64,000 nucleotides of DNA, from the NCBI RefSeq assembly GCF_900099805.1, contig NZ_FNDR01000001.1, forward strand, positions 620,001 through 684,000. Direction: 5' to 3'. Made by a program: the position numbers and the translations under genes. Source of the stretch: Variovorax sp. OV700. Lineage in GTDB: Bacteria > Pseudomonadota > Gammaproteobacteria > Burkholderiales > Burkholderiaceae_C. The notes under the pieces are model-generated. The model saw only the letters and a program-made list of their open reading frames with translations. It made no database searches and had not been told where the DNA came from. The number at the start of each line of letters is the position of its first letter. Positions within the stretch are counted from its first letter, which is position 1. Positions 16,986 to 28,185 of the stretch are shown here, piece after piece.

Positions 16986-17899
16986 TGAATATCGGAAACG
17001 TCACCTTTCGCCAATTGCGCGCCTTCGTCGCCATCGCCGATGCCGGAAGCTTCGCGGCAGCGGCCGGCCGGCTGCACCTCACGCCCTCGGCGCTGAGCCT
17101 GCTGATTCGCGATCTCGAACGGAACATGGGCGTGCGCCTGTTCGATCGGACCACGCGCTCCACGGCGCTCTCGCTGGCGGGCAGCGAGTTCTATCCGCTC
17201 GCGCGGCAGGTACTCGACGACCTCTCGCGCGCGCTGGAGAGCACGCAGGACCTGGAGCAGAAGAAGCGCGGCACAGTGCGCATCGCATGCACGCCCCTGT
17301 ACGCCGCGACCACGCTGCCCGAGATGATCCATCGCTACCGCCGCCGGTACCCGGCCATCGCTGTTTACGTGCTTGACTCGCTCAACCAGCAGGCCACCGC
17401 GCGGGTGGTGAGCGGCGAGGCCGACCTGGGCATCGCACCGCAACGCCAGACGCCGCCGGAGCTGACACAGCAGAGCCTGATGCGTGACCGCATGCGCCTG
17501 GTGTGCCGCCCCGACCACCCGCTCGCCGCGCGCAGCCGCGTGAGCTGGGCCCAGGCACTACAGCATCCTTTCGTGAGTCTCACGCCCGATTTCACGAACC
17601 GCCTGCAGGCCGACCTCTTCAAGCACTCGGCCTCGCTCGCGCTGCACCCGGCGCACGAGGTCTCGTTCATCACGACCGCGCTCGGCATGGTGAGGGGCGG
17701 CTTCGGTATCACAGCCCAACCGAGCCAAGTCCTGCCGTTACTCGAGTCCTTTGGCCTTGTCTCGCGGCCGCTTCTGTCGCCGACCGTCGATCGGCACCTG
17801 TCGCTCTTCTGTCCGCGCGCGCGAGCCCTGTCGCCCGCAGCAGAAAGCTTCAGGGACTTTCTGATCGGAGAGTTATTGGAGTCCGACGACGGCCAGTGA
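16985..17899 (+). CDS. LysR-family regulator of the Rieske oxygenase operon
   Basis: 304 residues. The winged HTH is at residues 5-63 (FAAAAGRLHLTPSALSLLI) and a substrate-binding domain follows (residues ~90-295). It is divergent from the isomerase-oxygenase operon, so it very probably regulates it. No ribosome site precedes the ATG at 16985; instead an inverted-repeat arm runs into the start codon, so the message may be leaderless or poorly translated. The CysB-like effector pocket should bind the aromatic substrate or an intermediate (inference). Confidence 0.9.
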   Translation: MNIGNVTFRQLRAFVAIADAGSFAAAAGRLHLTPSALSLLIRDLERNMGVRLFDRTTRSTALSLAGSEFYPLARQVLDDLSRALESTQDLEQKKRGTVRIACTPLYAATTLPEMIHRYRRRYPAIAVYVLDSLNQQATARVVSGEADLGIAPQRQTPPELTQQSLMRDRMRLVCRPDHPLAARSRVSWAQALQHPFVSLTPDFTNRLQADLFKHSASLALHPAHEVSFITTALGMVRGGFGITAQPSQVLPLLESFGLVSRPLLSPTVDRHLSLFCPRARALSPAAESFRDFLIGELLESDDGQ

Positions 17900-18119
17900 A
17901 GGGGCAAGAATGCTCAGGGAAAGCTCTCGAGTTCTCCTCCCGACGCGCCGGAAAAAAGTACAGCATCAAAGCGACAAAGCGAAACTCGACAAAGTTGCCT
18001 CGATCACCATGAATGAGGTTTCCGGGGTCGCGCGAAAACCGAGAACGGGAACGGAAGCATCTCAATGTTCGTACCTCACAAGATCGCGGCCTTCAGCGGC
18101 GACATGGCGCGATGATCTC
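17900..18119. other. Intergenic, no gene recognised
   Basis: About 220 bases between the LysR stop and the IS66 wreckage. Short open frames here have no family resemblance or ribosome sites. Confidence 0.4.
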
Positions 18120-18830
18120 CTGCCCGATGACCAAATCACGCCGGCCTGACCGACGATCTGGCAAGGCAGTCCGAGTACCAGCGCATCGAACTGCGGCCAG
18201 CTCAGTGTCAGCGTTCCGTTGATATTTTTGGGCCAGGTGAACTTGCCGCTGTTCAACCGCCTTGCCAACCATCCGCGGGTTGGCGAAGAGGTAGACATGG
18301 TGCGGGCGTGCAGGGCCGAACACCAACACAACTCGGGCCAGAGCAGCCTCTGTGCCAGCACGCAGGTCCAGCGGTTGCACCGCCATCCCAGATGGACTCG
18401 GCGCGGATCACAACGCAAGATCTCGCGAAGCCAGGCGGCGCTCGCCGCTGCGGCCGCTTGACGGCCACTTCACGACCACTGTGGTCGCGCCGCGCTTGAG
18501 TTCGATCCGGATGTCAGGTGCTACCGGCGAAGGCGTCGCACCGAGATGCACGGGCACGAGCGCCGCCTTGGCGTGATCCCGCGGCAGGTCCACAGTCGTC
18601 TCGCCGGAGTCGGCGCTGGGCAACCGTTGACCGCCTTGCTCGATCCATCGGCGCAACAGGTTCGCATTGATTCCATTGGCCGATGCCACTGAGGCGATCG
18701 ACGCGACGGACCGAGAGCAGGCGGCGACCAAGTTTGCCTTGAACTCCTCGGTTTGACGACACCTAAGCTCGTTCAATAGGTACGCGACACACAGCGTGTC
18801 CTTACCTTGAGCCCGCGGCCGGAGCGCCAC
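18120..18830 (-). mobile_element. Decayed IS66-family element (tnpA and tnpB remnants)
   Basis: Minus strand. At 18480-18780 is an IS66 accessory TnpA remnant (EEFKANLVAACS, ANGINANLLRRWIEQ, IRIELKRGATTVVV). Its C-terminal AASAAWLREILR is found only after a frame change near 18455. TnpB-like sequence follows at 18130-18400 (VQPLDLRAGTEAALARVV and PHHVYLFANPR in one frame, ARRLNSGKFTWP and FDALVLGLP in another), broken by an internal deletion. The large DDE transposase TnpC is absent, so the element cannot move by itself. No terminal inverted repeats were confirmed. Confidence 0.75.
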
Positions 18831-18902
18831 TTACGCATGAGATCGGCGTCAGCCCATGCGCGATGGCAACCTGGAGATCGCGAGGCAAGTTGCACTCGGT
18901 AC

Positions 18903-19691
18903 CTAACGCACTTCGTTAATGTAGACGTGGTCCTTGGTTAACGCACGTCGCACGCCCACGATAGTTGGAACGTTGGACTGATCGAATGCAACTTCCTCGA
19001 TCATCATGATGGCGGCAGGTGTCTGTATACCAAGAAGCCTAGCATCGTCAGCCGAGGCGAGTTCGGCACTGAGTTCTTCTCTCACTGCCGAAATTTTAAT
19101 CCCGTACCGCTCGACAAGATAGGTGTAGACGAGTTGAGGAACGTCTTCGTTCTTGAGGGGAAAATCCGGCACGCGTTCAGCCGCCAGAATGAAAGTGTCG
19201 AGCATTACCGGCTGTGCGTTCACCAAGCGAAGTCGCTCGAGTCGAATAACGTCCGCGCCGGCGTCCAGTCCAAGCTTTTCCTGCACCACGGAGTTCGCCT
19301 TTTCACGCACTACAGCAAGCACCCGAGCTTCGGAATGGACCAGCGAGCCGTCTCGTCTGTGCAGTCGGAAGTACTTAAAGAAGTACCTCAGTCCTCGGTG
19401 TGCAGTGCGCCCGGTAACGACAGTTCCCGTCTTGCGTCGACGGCTCAACAGCCCCTCTGCTGCGAGATCAAGCAGAGCGCGCCTCACTGTTCCGACTGCG
19501 ACACCCATGGTGTTGGCCAGCGAGATCTCGCTGGGCAACACATGACCTGGCGGCCAAGCCCCCAGGTCGATGGCCTCGGAAATCTGGCGCTTGACGACTT
19601 CGTGCAGCGGCGAACTCGACAGTTCAGTGATGCGCTGCACAGGCGAGTTGTCGCCTGCTGCCTGCGCGGATGGTTCTTCGACTTCGAGCAT
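18903..19691 (-). CDS. GntR-family regulator, HutC/UTRA type
   Basis: 262 residues. The winged HTH covers about residues 28-95 (VLPSEISLANTMGVAVGTVRRAL) and a UTRA effector domain follows (VIRLERLRLVNAQPVMLDTF, VREELSAELAS). HutC-type regulators usually repress a catabolic operon until its substrate binds the UTRA domain. The gene lies 78 bases downstream of the oxoprolinase gene on the same strand, so it is probably the local repressor of the oxoprolinase-M20-ABC transporter operon. Confidence 0.9.
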   Translation of the reverse strand: MLEVEEPSAQAAGDNSPVQRITELSSSPLHEVVKRQISEAIDLGAWPPGHVLPSEISLANTMGVAVGTVRRALLDLAAEGLLSRRRKTGTVVTGRTAHRGLRYFFKYFRLHRRDGSLVHSEARVLAVVREKANSVVQEKLGLDAGADVIRLERLRLVNAQPVMLDTFILAAERVPDFPLKNEDVPQLVYTYLVERYGIKISAVREELSAELASADDARLLGIQTPAAIMMIEEVAFDQSNVPTIVGVRRALTKDHVYINEVR

Positions 19692-19769
19692 CTGTTCCCG
19701 TCCCGTGGCTCAACTGTAATGTTTATATTTTGCCAGGAATAGGTCGCACGTTTGTGCTCGGTCGATGGC

Positions 19770-22700
19770 CTAGTCGCCTACGGGGGGGCCGAATCCGCCG
19801 CCGCCGGGCGTCTGGATCTCGAAGACGTCGCCCGGGTGCATTTCGGCCTGGCCGATGTGGTCCAGCACCTCGACTGTTCCGTCCACTCGAAACACTCGGT
19901 TTAATCCAGTTCTTCCCGTCTCTCCACCGCCTGCTCCGAAGGAGCCTTGCCTGCGTCCGTTTGACAAGATGCTTGCGGTCATCGGCTCCAAGAACTTGAT
20001 TCGCCGCACGCCGCCGTTTCCACCGAACCAACGCCCTCTTCCACCCGAGTTCGCAAGGATCTCGAAGCTTTGCAAGCGCACGGGGAAGCGAAATTCTAGG
20101 ATCTCTGGGTCGGTCAGGCGCGAGTTGGTCATATTGGATTGAACAACGCTCGTTCCGTTGAAACCGTCCACCAGGACGCCATCCTTGTCCAGGATGCCGC
20201 CAGCGCCCGAGCCGCCGGCAATAGTCTCGTAGTACTGATAGGTGCTGTTGCCAAAGGTGAAGTTGTTCATCGTGCACTGGCTTCCCGCAGTCGTGCCCAA
20301 CGCGCCATACAACGCATTTGTGATGCAGGTAGAGGTTTCGACGTTGCCAGCAACGACTGACGCCGGGTACACCGGGTTGAGCATGGATCCCTCTGGCACG
20401 ATCACCTTCAACGGCTTCATGCAGCCGGCATTGAGAGGGATGTCGTCGCCGACGAGCGATCTGAACACATACAACACCGCTGCCATGCACACCGCACGCG
20501 GCGCGTTGAAGTTATTCGATTGCTGACCGGACGTGCCGGTGAAATCGATGACAGCATTTCGGGCTGCGATGTCGACGTCGATTCGTACCTGGATTTGCGC
20601 GCCGTTGTCCAGCGGGAGTGTGAACGTCCCACCCCTTAGCTTGCTGATGACACGTCGCACAGCTTCTTCGGTATTGTCCTGTACGTGACGCATATACGCC
20701 TCAACGACATTGAGCCCGAACTGATCGACCATCTTCTCTAGTTCGCGCATACCCTTCAGATTGGCGGCGATCTGGGCGTGGATGTCGGCAATATTCTGCT
20801 GTGGATTTCGGCTGGGATACTTGCCGCTCTTCAGCAAGTCGATGAGTTCGGCCTCACGGAACACGCCGCCCGAGACCAGTTTGAAGTTGTCGATGCGAAC
20901 GCCTTCTTCGTCAATCGATTTCGAGAACGGGGGCATCGATCCTGGCGTCGTGCCGCCGATGTCGGCATGGTGACCACGGGATCCAACGAAAAATGAAGGC
21001 GCGGAGCGATCCTCATTCAGATATACGGGCGTGATGACCGTGACATCGGGAAGGTGCGTGCCGCCGTGATACGGATCGTTGAGGGCGTAGACGTCGCCCG
21101 GCGCCATGTGCCCTGCATTCTTCCGGATGATTGTCTTGATGCTCTCGCCCATCGAGCCGAGATGAACCGGCATATGCGGCGCATTGGCGATGAGATTGCC
21201 CTGCGCGTCGAACAGCGCACACGAGAAGTCCAGTCGCTCCTTGATGTTGACGGAGTACGCTGTATTTTGCAGTTGGAGACCCATCTGCTCTGCGATGTTC
21301 ATGAAGAGATTGTTGAAGACCTCCAGCAAGACCGGATCCACCCTGGTGCCCAGTGCGTACGTCACCTTTCTTGGTAGGCGCCGTTCCATCTCGATGTGAT
21401 CGAGCGCGGTGATCCTTGCTTCCCATCCGGGCTCCACCACCGTCGTCGCGTTCTTCTCCGCAACTATGGCCGGTCCGCCAATCACATCGCCCGGCCGCAT
21501 GTCCTCGCGCAGGATCAATGCTGCCTGGTGCCACTCACCGCTCGAGAAGACACGAATCGTATTCCTGCGAGGCGTCTCTCTCACGGCGTTAAGCGGACGC
21601 GCCTCCTCATGGGCTTCATCATCTGTCACGACGGCTTCAACCGACACGGCTTCGACGATGAGACCTTTACCTTCCATCAGAAACGAGAAACGCTGCCGAT
21701 AGGCGTGCTCGAAAGCAGATCGGACCTCGGCGATACCGCCGGCCGGCACAACCAGTGCCGAGTCACTTCCTTCGTAGCGCACGTGGATGCGCGGGCGAAG
21801 AACCGTGGCGCCCCCGGGCACCTGTTGGCGCACGAACTCCGAACGCGCCGCCTCTGCGAGCGCATCCAATTTGTCGTTGATCTCCGCCAGCGAAGATTCC
21901 GCGAGAGGCAGTTCCACGGCTTGCTCGCGCATGACACTCTGGTCGGCCAGTCCCATTCCATAGGCCGAGAGTACGCCAGCCATCGGATGCACGAACACTT
22001 TGCTCATGCCCAGGGCGTCTGCCACGAGACACGCATGCTGCCCACCGGCACCGCCGAAGCACTGCAACGTATAGCGCGTCACATCGTAGCCGCGCGCCAC
22101 CGAGATTTTCTTGATCGCGTTTGCCATCTGCTGCACGGCGATCTCGATGAATCCCTCGGCAACCGACTCGGGCGTACGGCCTGTTTGGGTGGCCAATGCT
22201 TCGAACCTGGACTTGACTGCATCCAGGCTCAAAGGCTCGTTGGCGTCTGGGCCAAAGAGCTTGGGAAAGTAGTCCGGCTGGATCTTCCCGAGCATGACGT
22301 TGGCATCGGTCACGGCAAGTGGACCTCCGCGGCGGTAGCTTGCCGGGCCCGGATTGGCTCCGGCGCTTTCCGGGCCGACACGGAATCGCGAACCGTCAAA
22401 CTCGAGGATGGATCCGCCGCCGGCTGCCACGGTATGGATGCTCATCATCGGCGCTCGCATCCGGACGCCCGCGACCTGAGTCTCGAACTCGCGCTCGAAC
22501 TCGCCGGCGTAATGTGAGACGTCGGTCGATGTGCCGCCCATGTCGAATCCGATCACCTTCTCATGGTTGGCCAGCGCGGCTGTACGCGCCATCCCAACGA
22601 TTCCGCCGGCTGGGCCGGACAGAATGGCGTCCTTACCTTGGAATGAGTGAGCGTCGGTCAGGCCGCCCGAGGATTGCATGAAGAAAAGTTTGACGCCTGG

Positions 22701-23426
22701 CATCTCACTAGCCACTTGGTCGACGTAGCGCCGCAGAATCGGGGAAAGATACGCGTCCACCACGGTGGTGTCACCGCGGCTCACGAACTTCATCATCGGA
22801 CTGGTTTCGTGAGATGCGCTGATCTGCGTAAAGCCAGACGCCTCGGCCAGCCGCTTGGCTGCCATCTCGTGTGCGGTGAAACGGTAGCCATGCATGAACA
22901 CAATTGCGACGCTTCGCAGGCCCGCGGCATGTGCTTGCAGGAGCTCGGCGCGTAAGGCGGCTTCATCCAATGCTTTGACTATCTCGCCGCGCGCGCCGAC
23001 GCGCTCGTCGGCCTCGATGACGCGGCTGTACAGCAGCTCCGGCATGACGATGTGACGATCGAACAGGCGGGGGCGATTCTGGTACGCGATCCGCAACGCA
23101 TCTCGGAATCCTCGGGTGGTTACCAGCAGCGTTGGCTCACCCTTGCGCTCCAGCAATGCGTTCGTTGCCACCGTCGTGCCCATCTTCACGCACTCGACCT
23201 GGTCGGGGGTTACTGGCACGCCAGCTGTCAGGCCCAGCAGATGCCGGATCCCAGCCACCGCCGCATCACGGTACTGCTCAGGGTTCTCCGACAGCAATTT
23301 GTGTGTGACAAGCGAACCGTCCGGACGTTTGGCGACAATGTCTGTAAAGGTGCCTCCACGGTCAATCCAGAACTGCCATTTTTTGGTCGAGGCTCCGCGT
23401 TGAAGATCATTTGTCGGTGTAGTCAT
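19770..23426 (-). CDS. Fused 5-oxoprolinase/hydantoinase (HyuA-HyuB domains)
   Basis: 1218 residues from the ATG at 23426; an open extension further upstream is not coding. The N-terminal half is a HyuA ATP-using domain (DRGGTFTDI at residues 22-30; [12 protein letters not shown] near 300). The C-terminal half, from about residue 715, is a HyuB domain ([32 protein letters not shown] at the end). This fused size matches eukaryotic-type OPLAH and bacterial one-chain oxoprolinases, which open 5-oxoproline to glutamate using ATP. Related enzymes open hydantoins. It lies 23 bases after the M20 gene. Context (peptide-type importer, amidohydrolase) fits assimilation of a lactam, hydantoin or N-acyl amino acid; the exact substrate is open. 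Confidence 0.92.
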   Translation of the reverse strand: MTTPTNDLQRGASTKKWQFWIDRGGTFTDIVAKRPDGSLVTHKLLSENPEQYRDAAVAGIRHLLGLTAGVPVTPDQVECVKMGTTVATNALLERKGEPTLLVTTRGFRDALRIAYQNRPRLFDRHIVMPELLYSRVIEADERVGARGEIVKALDEAALRAELLQAHAAGLRSVAIVFMHGYRFTAHEMAAKRLAEASGFTQISASHETSPMMKFVSRGDTTVVDAYLSPILRRYVDQVASEMPGVKLFFMQSSGGLTDAHSFQGKDAILSGPAGGIVGMARTAALANHEKVIGFDMGGTSTDVSHYAGEFEREFETQVAGVRMRAPMMSIHTVAAGGGSILEFDGSRFRVGPESAGANPGPASYRRGGPLAVTDANVMLGKIQPDYFPKLFGPDANEPLSLDAVKSRFEALATQTGRTPESVAEGFIEIAVQQMANAIKKISVARGYDVTRYTLQCFGGAGGQHACLVADALGMSKVFVHPMAGVLSAYGMGLADQSVMREQAVELPLAESSLAEINDKLDALAEAARSEFVRQQVPGGATVLRPRIHVRYEGSDSALVVPAGGIAEVRSAFEHAYRQRFSFLMEGKGLIVEAVSVEAVVTDDEAHEEARPLNAVRETPRRNTIRVFSSGEWHQAALILREDMRPGDVIGGPAIVAEKNATTVVEPGWEARITALDHIEMERRLPRKVTYALGTRVDPVLLEVFNNLFMNIAEQMGLQLQNTAYSVNIKERLDFSCALFDAQGNLIANAPHMPVHLGSMGESIKTIIRKNAGHMAPGDVYALNDPYHGGTHLPDVTVITPVYLNEDRSAPSFFVGSRGHHADIGGTTPGSMPPFSKSIDEEGVRIDNFKLVSGGVFREAELIDLLKSGKYPSRNPQQNIADIHAQIAANLKGMRELEKMVDQFGLNVVEAYMRHVQDNTEEAVRRVISKLRGGTFTLPLDNGAQIQVRIDVDIAARNAVIDFTGTSGQQSNNFNAPRAVCMAAVLYVFRSLVGDDIPLNAGCMKPLKVIVPEGSMLNPVYPASVVAGNVETSTCITNALYGALGTTAGSQCTMNNFTFGNSTYQYYETIAGGSGAGGILDKDGVLVDGFNGTSVVQSNMTNSRLTDPEILEFRFPVRLQSFEILANSGGRGRWFGGNGGVRRIKFLEPMTASILSNGRRQGSFGAGGGETGRTGLNRVFRVDGTVEVLDHIGQAEMHPGDVFEIQTPGGGGFGPPVGD

Positions 23427-23449
23427 CGTGATCGATCGGAAATGGTGAG

Positions 23450-24667
23450 TTACTCGGTTCCGCAGATCTCGAGGATTGCGATCATGTAGATTCGGATCAT
23501 GTCCAGGTAATCGGCAATGTCGACGCGTTCGTCGGGCATCGTGTTGTAGCGGCCGCCGGGACCGCAAACCACGCCTTCCATTCCGGCTGCCGCATACAAA
23601 TGACCCGCGTCCGTTCCGAAGAACCCAGCGGGCTTGATGGCGCCAGTCGGTTGTTCCGTGCCGCGCACTTTCCTGAATGCCGCGTTGACGACCTTGACGA
23701 TGCGAGAGTTCTTGTCGACCTCGAAGGGCGGCATGGTCGGGCGCCCCGTGTGCTTCTCGGCGAAGACGGTGGCTTTCAGACCATGATGCTCTTGCTCGAG
23801 CGTGTCCAGCAATCGCCGCAGGTCGCCCAAGGCATCGGCTTCGGTCTGGCCCGGTGCGTAGCGACACACGCCACGCAAGCGAACAAAGTCCGACACCTGC
23901 GGCGGACGCCATCCGTGCAGGTCCCTGCCTAGTGCGCCATTGACGATGCCGACGTGGCCGCGGTTGATCGATCGATGCTCCTCGCTCTTTGCGTTGCTGA
24001 AGGTCATGGCATTGATTCGCGGGATCAATGCGCACGCTGCCGCAATGGCATCAACTGCTTCTTCACGCTTGGACAGATGGCGAGTGACACCTGTCAACTC
24101 GATCGTGTACGACAGCGAGGCTGCGTGCATCGTTACCGCGGACAGGTCGGTCGGCTCGCTGTTGATGAAGTAGTCTGCACGTACGCCCTGCTGAATGGCC
24201 GCCAGTGTCCCGACGCCCCCCTGAAGCTCGCCGACCACGAAGGTGAGCACGACGTCGCCCTTGACCCTGACGCCGGCGTCGATCAATGTCTTCACCGCGC
24301 AGAAGTACGCAGCATCACCGGCCTTCATGTTCGACACACCGATGCCATAGATGAACTTGTCGTCCACCGTGCCGGCCCATGGGTCGACCGTCCACCCCTC
24401 CGAGACGGGGTTCGTGTCGAGATGGCCGTTGAACAGCAGGCTCTTTCCGCCGCCGGTGCCCTTCCAGGTGCCGATTGCGTTCACGCGGGTTTCGTTGACG
24501 GGGGTCAGAGCCGCCTCGAGGCCGAGGGAGCGCATCTGCTCGACCATGTATTGCGCCAGCACGCGCTCGTCATCGGTTTCTGGATAGCTTTTGTGCTGCA
24601 CCATCCTGGCGAGAAACTCGAGGGCAGCGGACTCGTCAACACGGTCCAGCAACTGATCAACGTTCAT
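23450..24667 (-). CDS. M20-family metallohydrolase (ArgE/DapE/carboxypeptidase G2-like)
   Basis: 405 residues. Metal-ligand motifs are [21 protein letters not shown] and SEPTDL, with FFGTDAGH toward the C-terminus. The catalytic motif, usually EE followed by GG, reads GELQGG, so the second Glu (a metal ligand in carboxypeptidase G2) is replaced by Leu. Activity may use altered metal chemistry. Family members cleave N-acyl or N-carbamoyl groups or dipeptides. The ATG overlaps the stop of the ABC ATPase gene (ATGA), and the oxoprolinase gene follows, so an amide opened by one enzyme may be hydrolysed by the other. Confidence 0.85.
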   Translation of the reverse strand: MNVDQLLDRVDESAALEFLARMVQHKSYPETDDERVLAQYMVEQMRSLGLEAALTPVNETRVNAIGTWKGTGGGKSLLFNGHLDTNPVSEGWTVDPWAGTVDDKFIYGIGVSNMKAGDAAYFCAVKTLIDAGVRVKGDVVLTFVVGELQGGVGTLAAIQQGVRADYFINSEPTDLSAVTMHAASLSYTIELTGVTRHLSKREEAVDAIAAACALIPRINAMTFSNAKSEEHRSINRGHVGIVNGALGRDLHGWRPPQVSDFVRLRGVCRYAPGQTEADALGDLRRLLDTLEQEHHGLKATVFAEKHTGRPTMPPFEVDKNSRIVKVVNAAFRKVRGTEQPTGAIKPAGFFGTDAGHLYAAAGMEGVVCGPGGRYNTMPDERVDIADYLDMIRIYMIAILEICGTE

Positions 24668-26316
24668 GGGGCAACTTCCAATTCAGGAGCAAGGCTGGCG
24701 TAGTCGCCAACCGGAGTGGGTACGGCGTCGAGCAAGGAGCGCGTGTAGGCATGCCGCGATGGAGAATCCACCTCGGCGGTTTCGAGGAGGTCGACCAGGT
24801 CGCCCCGATACATGACGGCGATGCGATGGGCAATCTGGCGCACGAGGTTCAGGTCATGCGTAATGAACAGGTAGGCGGTGCCGAACTGCTTTTGCAACTC
24901 GATGAGAAGCTCAACCACCGACGCCTGCACGGAAACGTCGAGCGCCGAGGTAATCTCGTCGCAAATAACCAGTTTGGGACGTGACGCGAATGCGCGGGCA
25001 ATTGCGACCCGTTGCTTCTCACCGCCCGAGAGCTGATGCGGGAAGCGGTTCATGTACTCACGCGGCAGGCGTACCTGTTCCAGGAGGTCGCCGATGATCT
25101 GCGTGTATTGGCCTGACGGGGTGTCGGTGTACAACTTCAACGGTCGCGACAGGATGTCTCGCACGCGTTGGCGCGGATTGAGCGAGGCGTCGGGGTGCTG
25201 GAAGATCATCTGCACATCCCGCCGGTAGAGCTTCCCCATGTCCTTCGCGCCGCTAATCTGTTTGCCTGCGAAGAAGAGCTGGCCCTCGAAAGGATTGAGG
25301 CCGGTCAGGGCCTTGGCCAGCGTCGACTTGCCGGAACCGGACTCACCCACCACGCCGAGAATCTCACCGGGCTTGACCGCAATGCTGATGGCACGGTTGC
25401 CGACGACGCTGGCTTTGCGCTTGCCGAGCAACCTGGCGAATGCCGAGACGCCGCCATAGGTCACGCTCAGCGCTTTGGCTTCGACCAACGCTTGGCCGCC
25501 GGTCTTTGGGGGGGCGCCAACGAGGCGGTGATCGGGCCGAGGCACGGCGCCGATCAGCCGCTTCGTATAGGGATCGGCTGGATGGGTGAACACCTGTTCC
25601 ACGTCGCCTTGCTCGACGATGACGCCCTTGTGGATCACTGCCACCCGGTCGGCCACCTGGGAGACCAGTGCAAGGTCGTGCGAGATGTACAGTGAGGCAA
25701 CGTGCGTTTCGGCCTGGAGCTCGGCGAAAAGATCAAGGATCTGCCTTCCAGTGATGACATCCAATGCGGTGGTCGGCTCGTCGAAGATGATGCATTCCGG
25801 CCTGCACGCGAAGGCTGTGGCGATCACGACGCGCTGCTTTTCTCCACCGGACGCTTCGTGTGGGTAACGGCGCATCATCCCCGTCGGGTCCTTGAGGCCG
25901 ACGCGGTCGAGCATGGCAATGCCCTCCATGGCTGCCTGCTTGCGGGTCAGGTTGCGATGCCGGACCAACACTTCCGTCAGCTGCTCCCCGAGCGACAGGG
26001 TTGGATTCAGAGAGGTACTCGGATCCTGGAACACCATGCTGATGCGGCGCCCGCGAATGGAATCGATTTGCTTCGGAGTGACCTTCAATAGGTCTTCGCC
26101 GACCAGCTTGATGCTCCCGCTTGTCTCGATGGCGTTACCCGCGAGGTAGCGCATGATCGACCAGGCGAGCGAAGTCTTCCCGGAGCCGGACTCGCCAACG
26201 AGGCCGAGCACTTCGCCGCGATCGATCGTTAGGTTGAGATTGGCCAGTGCATGGAAGCGACCGTTCGGCGTCGCATAGTCGAGCGAGTAGTCTTTGACTT
26301 CAAGGACGTGATCCAT
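24664..26316 (-). CDS. Dpp/Opp-type ABC transporter, fused double ATP-binding protein
   Basis: 550 residues with two complete nucleotide-binding domains in one chain (DppD-DppF fusion). Domain 1 has Walker A GESGSGKTS near residue 40, signature ASGGEKQR, and FDEPTTALD. Domain 2 has GESGSGKST near 330, signature LSGGEKQR, and Walker B region ICDEITSALD. Each ends with the oligopeptide-type C-terminal cap (HPADPYTKRLIGAVP; SRHAYTRSLLDAVP). It energises the permeases encoded at 26325 and 27214. Confidence 0.95.
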   Translation of the reverse strand: MDHVLEVKDYSLDYATPNGRFHALANLNLTIDRGEVLGLVGESGSGKTSLAWSIMRYLAGNAIETSGSIKLVGEDLLKVTPKQIDSIRGRRISMVFQDPSTSLNPTLSLGEQLTEVLVRHRNLTRKQAAMEGIAMLDRVGLKDPTGMMRRYPHEASGGEKQRVVIATAFACRPECIIFDEPTTALDVITGRQILDLFAELQAETHVASLYISHDLALVSQVADRVAVIHKGVIVEQGDVEQVFTHPADPYTKRLIGAVPRPDHRLVGAPPKTGGQALVEAKALSVTYGGVSAFARLLGKRKASVVGNRAISIAVKPGEILGVVGESGSGKSTLAKALTGLNPFEGQLFFAGKQISGAKDMGKLYRRDVQMIFQHPDASLNPRQRVRDILSRPLKLYTDTPSGQYTQIIGDLLEQVRLPREYMNRFPHQLSGGEKQRVAIARAFASRPKLVICDEITSALDVSVQASVVELLIELQKQFGTAYLFITHDLNLVRQIAHRIAVMYRGDLVDLLETAEVDSPSRHAYTRSLLDAVPTPVGDYASLAPELEVAP

Positions 26317-26324
26317 GATAGGCC

Positions 26325-27221
26325 TCAGGTTTTGGGGTTGAGGGCATCACGAAGACCGTCGCCCAGAAGGTTGAAGCCGATGGCGACCATCGCCACGGCG
26401 GCGCTCGGCCAGAGGATCATCCAAGGGCTCAAGTGCATGAACTTGCGAGCCTCGGCGGCCATCAGGCCCCACTCGGACGCGGGAGGTTGTGCGCCTAAGC
26501 CGAGGAAGCTCAACGTCGCGAAAAGCATGACCGCGAAGGCCACGCGGATCGTCATCTCGACAACGACGGGCGCCACCACGTTCGGCAGCATCTCACGCAG
26601 GACGACGTACAGGCTTGATTCGCCGCGTGCGATTGCGGCACTGACGAAGTCCTGCTTGCGGATCGCCAGCGCCACGGAGCGGGTGATGCGGGTCATGCTC
26701 GGCACGAACGCGATGGCAATGGCCAGCACCGCATTGATCTCGCCCTTGCCCATCAGGTTGACGATGAGCAGCGCGAACAGCAGGCTCGGAATGGCCATGA
26801 CAGCGTCGATCGTACGCATCACGATCTCGTCGAATCGACCGCCGAGGAAGGCGCACAAGGTTCCGATGAAGGCGCCGATCAAGCTGCCGATGGCAGTGGC
26901 CATGAACGCCAAAACGACCGTGGAGCGAGCGCCGTAGAGAATCCGGCTCAGCAAATCCCGTCCGTACTGGTCGGTGCCTAGCCAGTTTGCTGCGCTGGGT
27001 CCCTTGTAACGCGACAGCGGTGCCATGTCGTCGGGACTGTGAGGCGCCAGATAAGGGCCGAACAGCACCATCACCATGACGAGCCCGATGATCAGCATCC
27101 CCAGCTTGCCTTGCGGCGAGCGCATGAGGCGCGCGAAGAAATGGTTGGATCCGAGCTTTCCCGCCGAAGAAGACGCGACGCTGGGCTTTTCGCTCTGGAG
27201 CGGTGTGGCAATATCACTCAT
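26325..27221 (-). CDS. Dpp/Opp-type ABC transporter permease (DppC-like)
   Basis: 298 residues with an N-terminal OppC-type membrane segment, the periplasmic loop LGTDQYGRDLLSRILYG, and the EAA-type ATPase-coupling motif (ARGESSLYVVLREMLPN). About six membrane helices. It overlaps the DppB-like gene by eight bases and is eight bases before the ATPase gene. Confidence 0.93.
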   Translation of the reverse strand: MSDIATPLQSEKPSVASSSAGKLGSNHFFARLMRSPQGKLGMLIIGLVMVMVLFGPYLAPHSPDDMAPLSRYKGPSAANWLGTDQYGRDLLSRILYGARSTVVLAFMATAIGSLIGAFIGTLCAFLGGRFDEIVMRTIDAVMAIPSLLFALLIVNLMGKGEINAVLAIAIAFVPSMTRITRSVALAIRKQDFVSAAIARGESSLYVVLREMLPNVVAPVVVEMTIRVAFAVMLFATLSFLGLGAQPPASEWGLMAAEARKFMHLSPWMILWPSAAVAMVAIGFNLLGDGLRDALNPKT

Positions 27222-28161
27222 ACTGAATCCTCTTGTCGAGCGCCGCGTAGGCCATATCAGCGACGAAGTTCACGACGCAATAGGTCGCGGCCATGATGAG
27301 GGCACCGGCCTGAATGGCGGGCAGATCACGGTTCTGGATGGCAACGATCAGTTGGCGTCCGATGCCTGGGAGGGCAAAGATTTCTTCAACGACGATGACA
27401 CCACCTAGGAGGTAGCCCACATCAAGGGCAACGATCGTGATCGTGGGTAGAAGCGAGTTGCGCAAGCCGTGCTTGAAGAGGACCGCATGTTTCGACAGGC
27501 CCTTGAGACGGGCCGACCGGATGTAGTCCATGTGCAGCACATCAACCAGCTCGGAGCGGACCATCCGCGACACGTGCGCAATCAAGATAACCGAGACCGT
27601 GATCACAGGCAGCGCCAGATGCCGAAGTCCGCCGGAAAAGCTCTCCGAAAGCGGGATGTAGCCGGTCGCGGGAAGGATCTGCCAGAAGTCGGCGAAGACC
27701 AGCACCAGCAGCGTCGCCGTCACGAACTCTGGAAGCGACACGCCGACGTACGACACGACGCTCACAAGTACGTCGGCAATCTTGCCGCGGCGCACGGCCG
27801 CGATAATGCCCAGCGGGACGGCGATCATCAGCATGAAGCTGATCGACAGGAAGGCCAGGGTCAGCGAACGCCCCAACGCCTCCATCATCACCGGAGCGAC
27901 GGCTTGTCCGGTGCGCATCGACTCGCCGAAGTCACCGCGGATCGCTCCGGTGAACCAATGCAGGTATTGCTGCCAAAGCGGGGCATCGAGACCCAACTGA
28001 TCTCGCAACGCCTGCAGCGCATCGGGTGTGGCGTTTTCACCCAGCATCATCACCGCAGGATCGGCGGGCAACACCTGCGTAATGACGAAGACAAGGATCG
28101 ACACGACGAGGAGCGTGTAGACGCTCAGTCCGATCCGTTTGAGGAAGTAGCTTAGCGACAT
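27214..28161 (-). CDS. Dpp/Opp-type ABC transporter permease (DppB-like)
   Basis: 315 residues. The opening (YFLKRIGLSVYTLLVVSILVF) and following GLDAPLWQQYLHW are standard for DppB permeases. The coupling loop reads YIRSARLKGLSKHAVLFKH. About six membrane helices. It pairs with the DppC-like permease and lies 24 bases after the binding-protein gene. Confidence 0.93.
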   Translation of the reverse strand: MSLSYFLKRIGLSVYTLLVVSILVFVITQVLPADPAVMMLGENATPDALQALRDQLGLDAPLWQQYLHWFTGAIRGDFGESMRTGQAVAPVMMEALGRSLTLAFLSISFMLMIAVPLGIIAAVRRGKIADVLVSVVSYVGVSLPEFVTATLLVLVFADFWQILPATGYIPLSESFSGGLRHLALPVITVSVILIAHVSRMVRSELVDVLHMDYIRSARLKGLSKHAVLFKHGLRNSLLPTITIVALDVGYLLGGVIVVEEIFALPGIGRQLIVAIQNRDLPAIQAGALIMAATYCVVNFVADMAYAALDKRIQYE

Positions 28162-28185
28162 GGTTGCTCCAAGCGAGGGCGCGCT

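Noticed and set aside
23427-24035. N-terminal extension of the oxoprolinase frame
   Set aside because: It overlaps the M20 hydrolase gene, has no homology, and the family start is at 23426.
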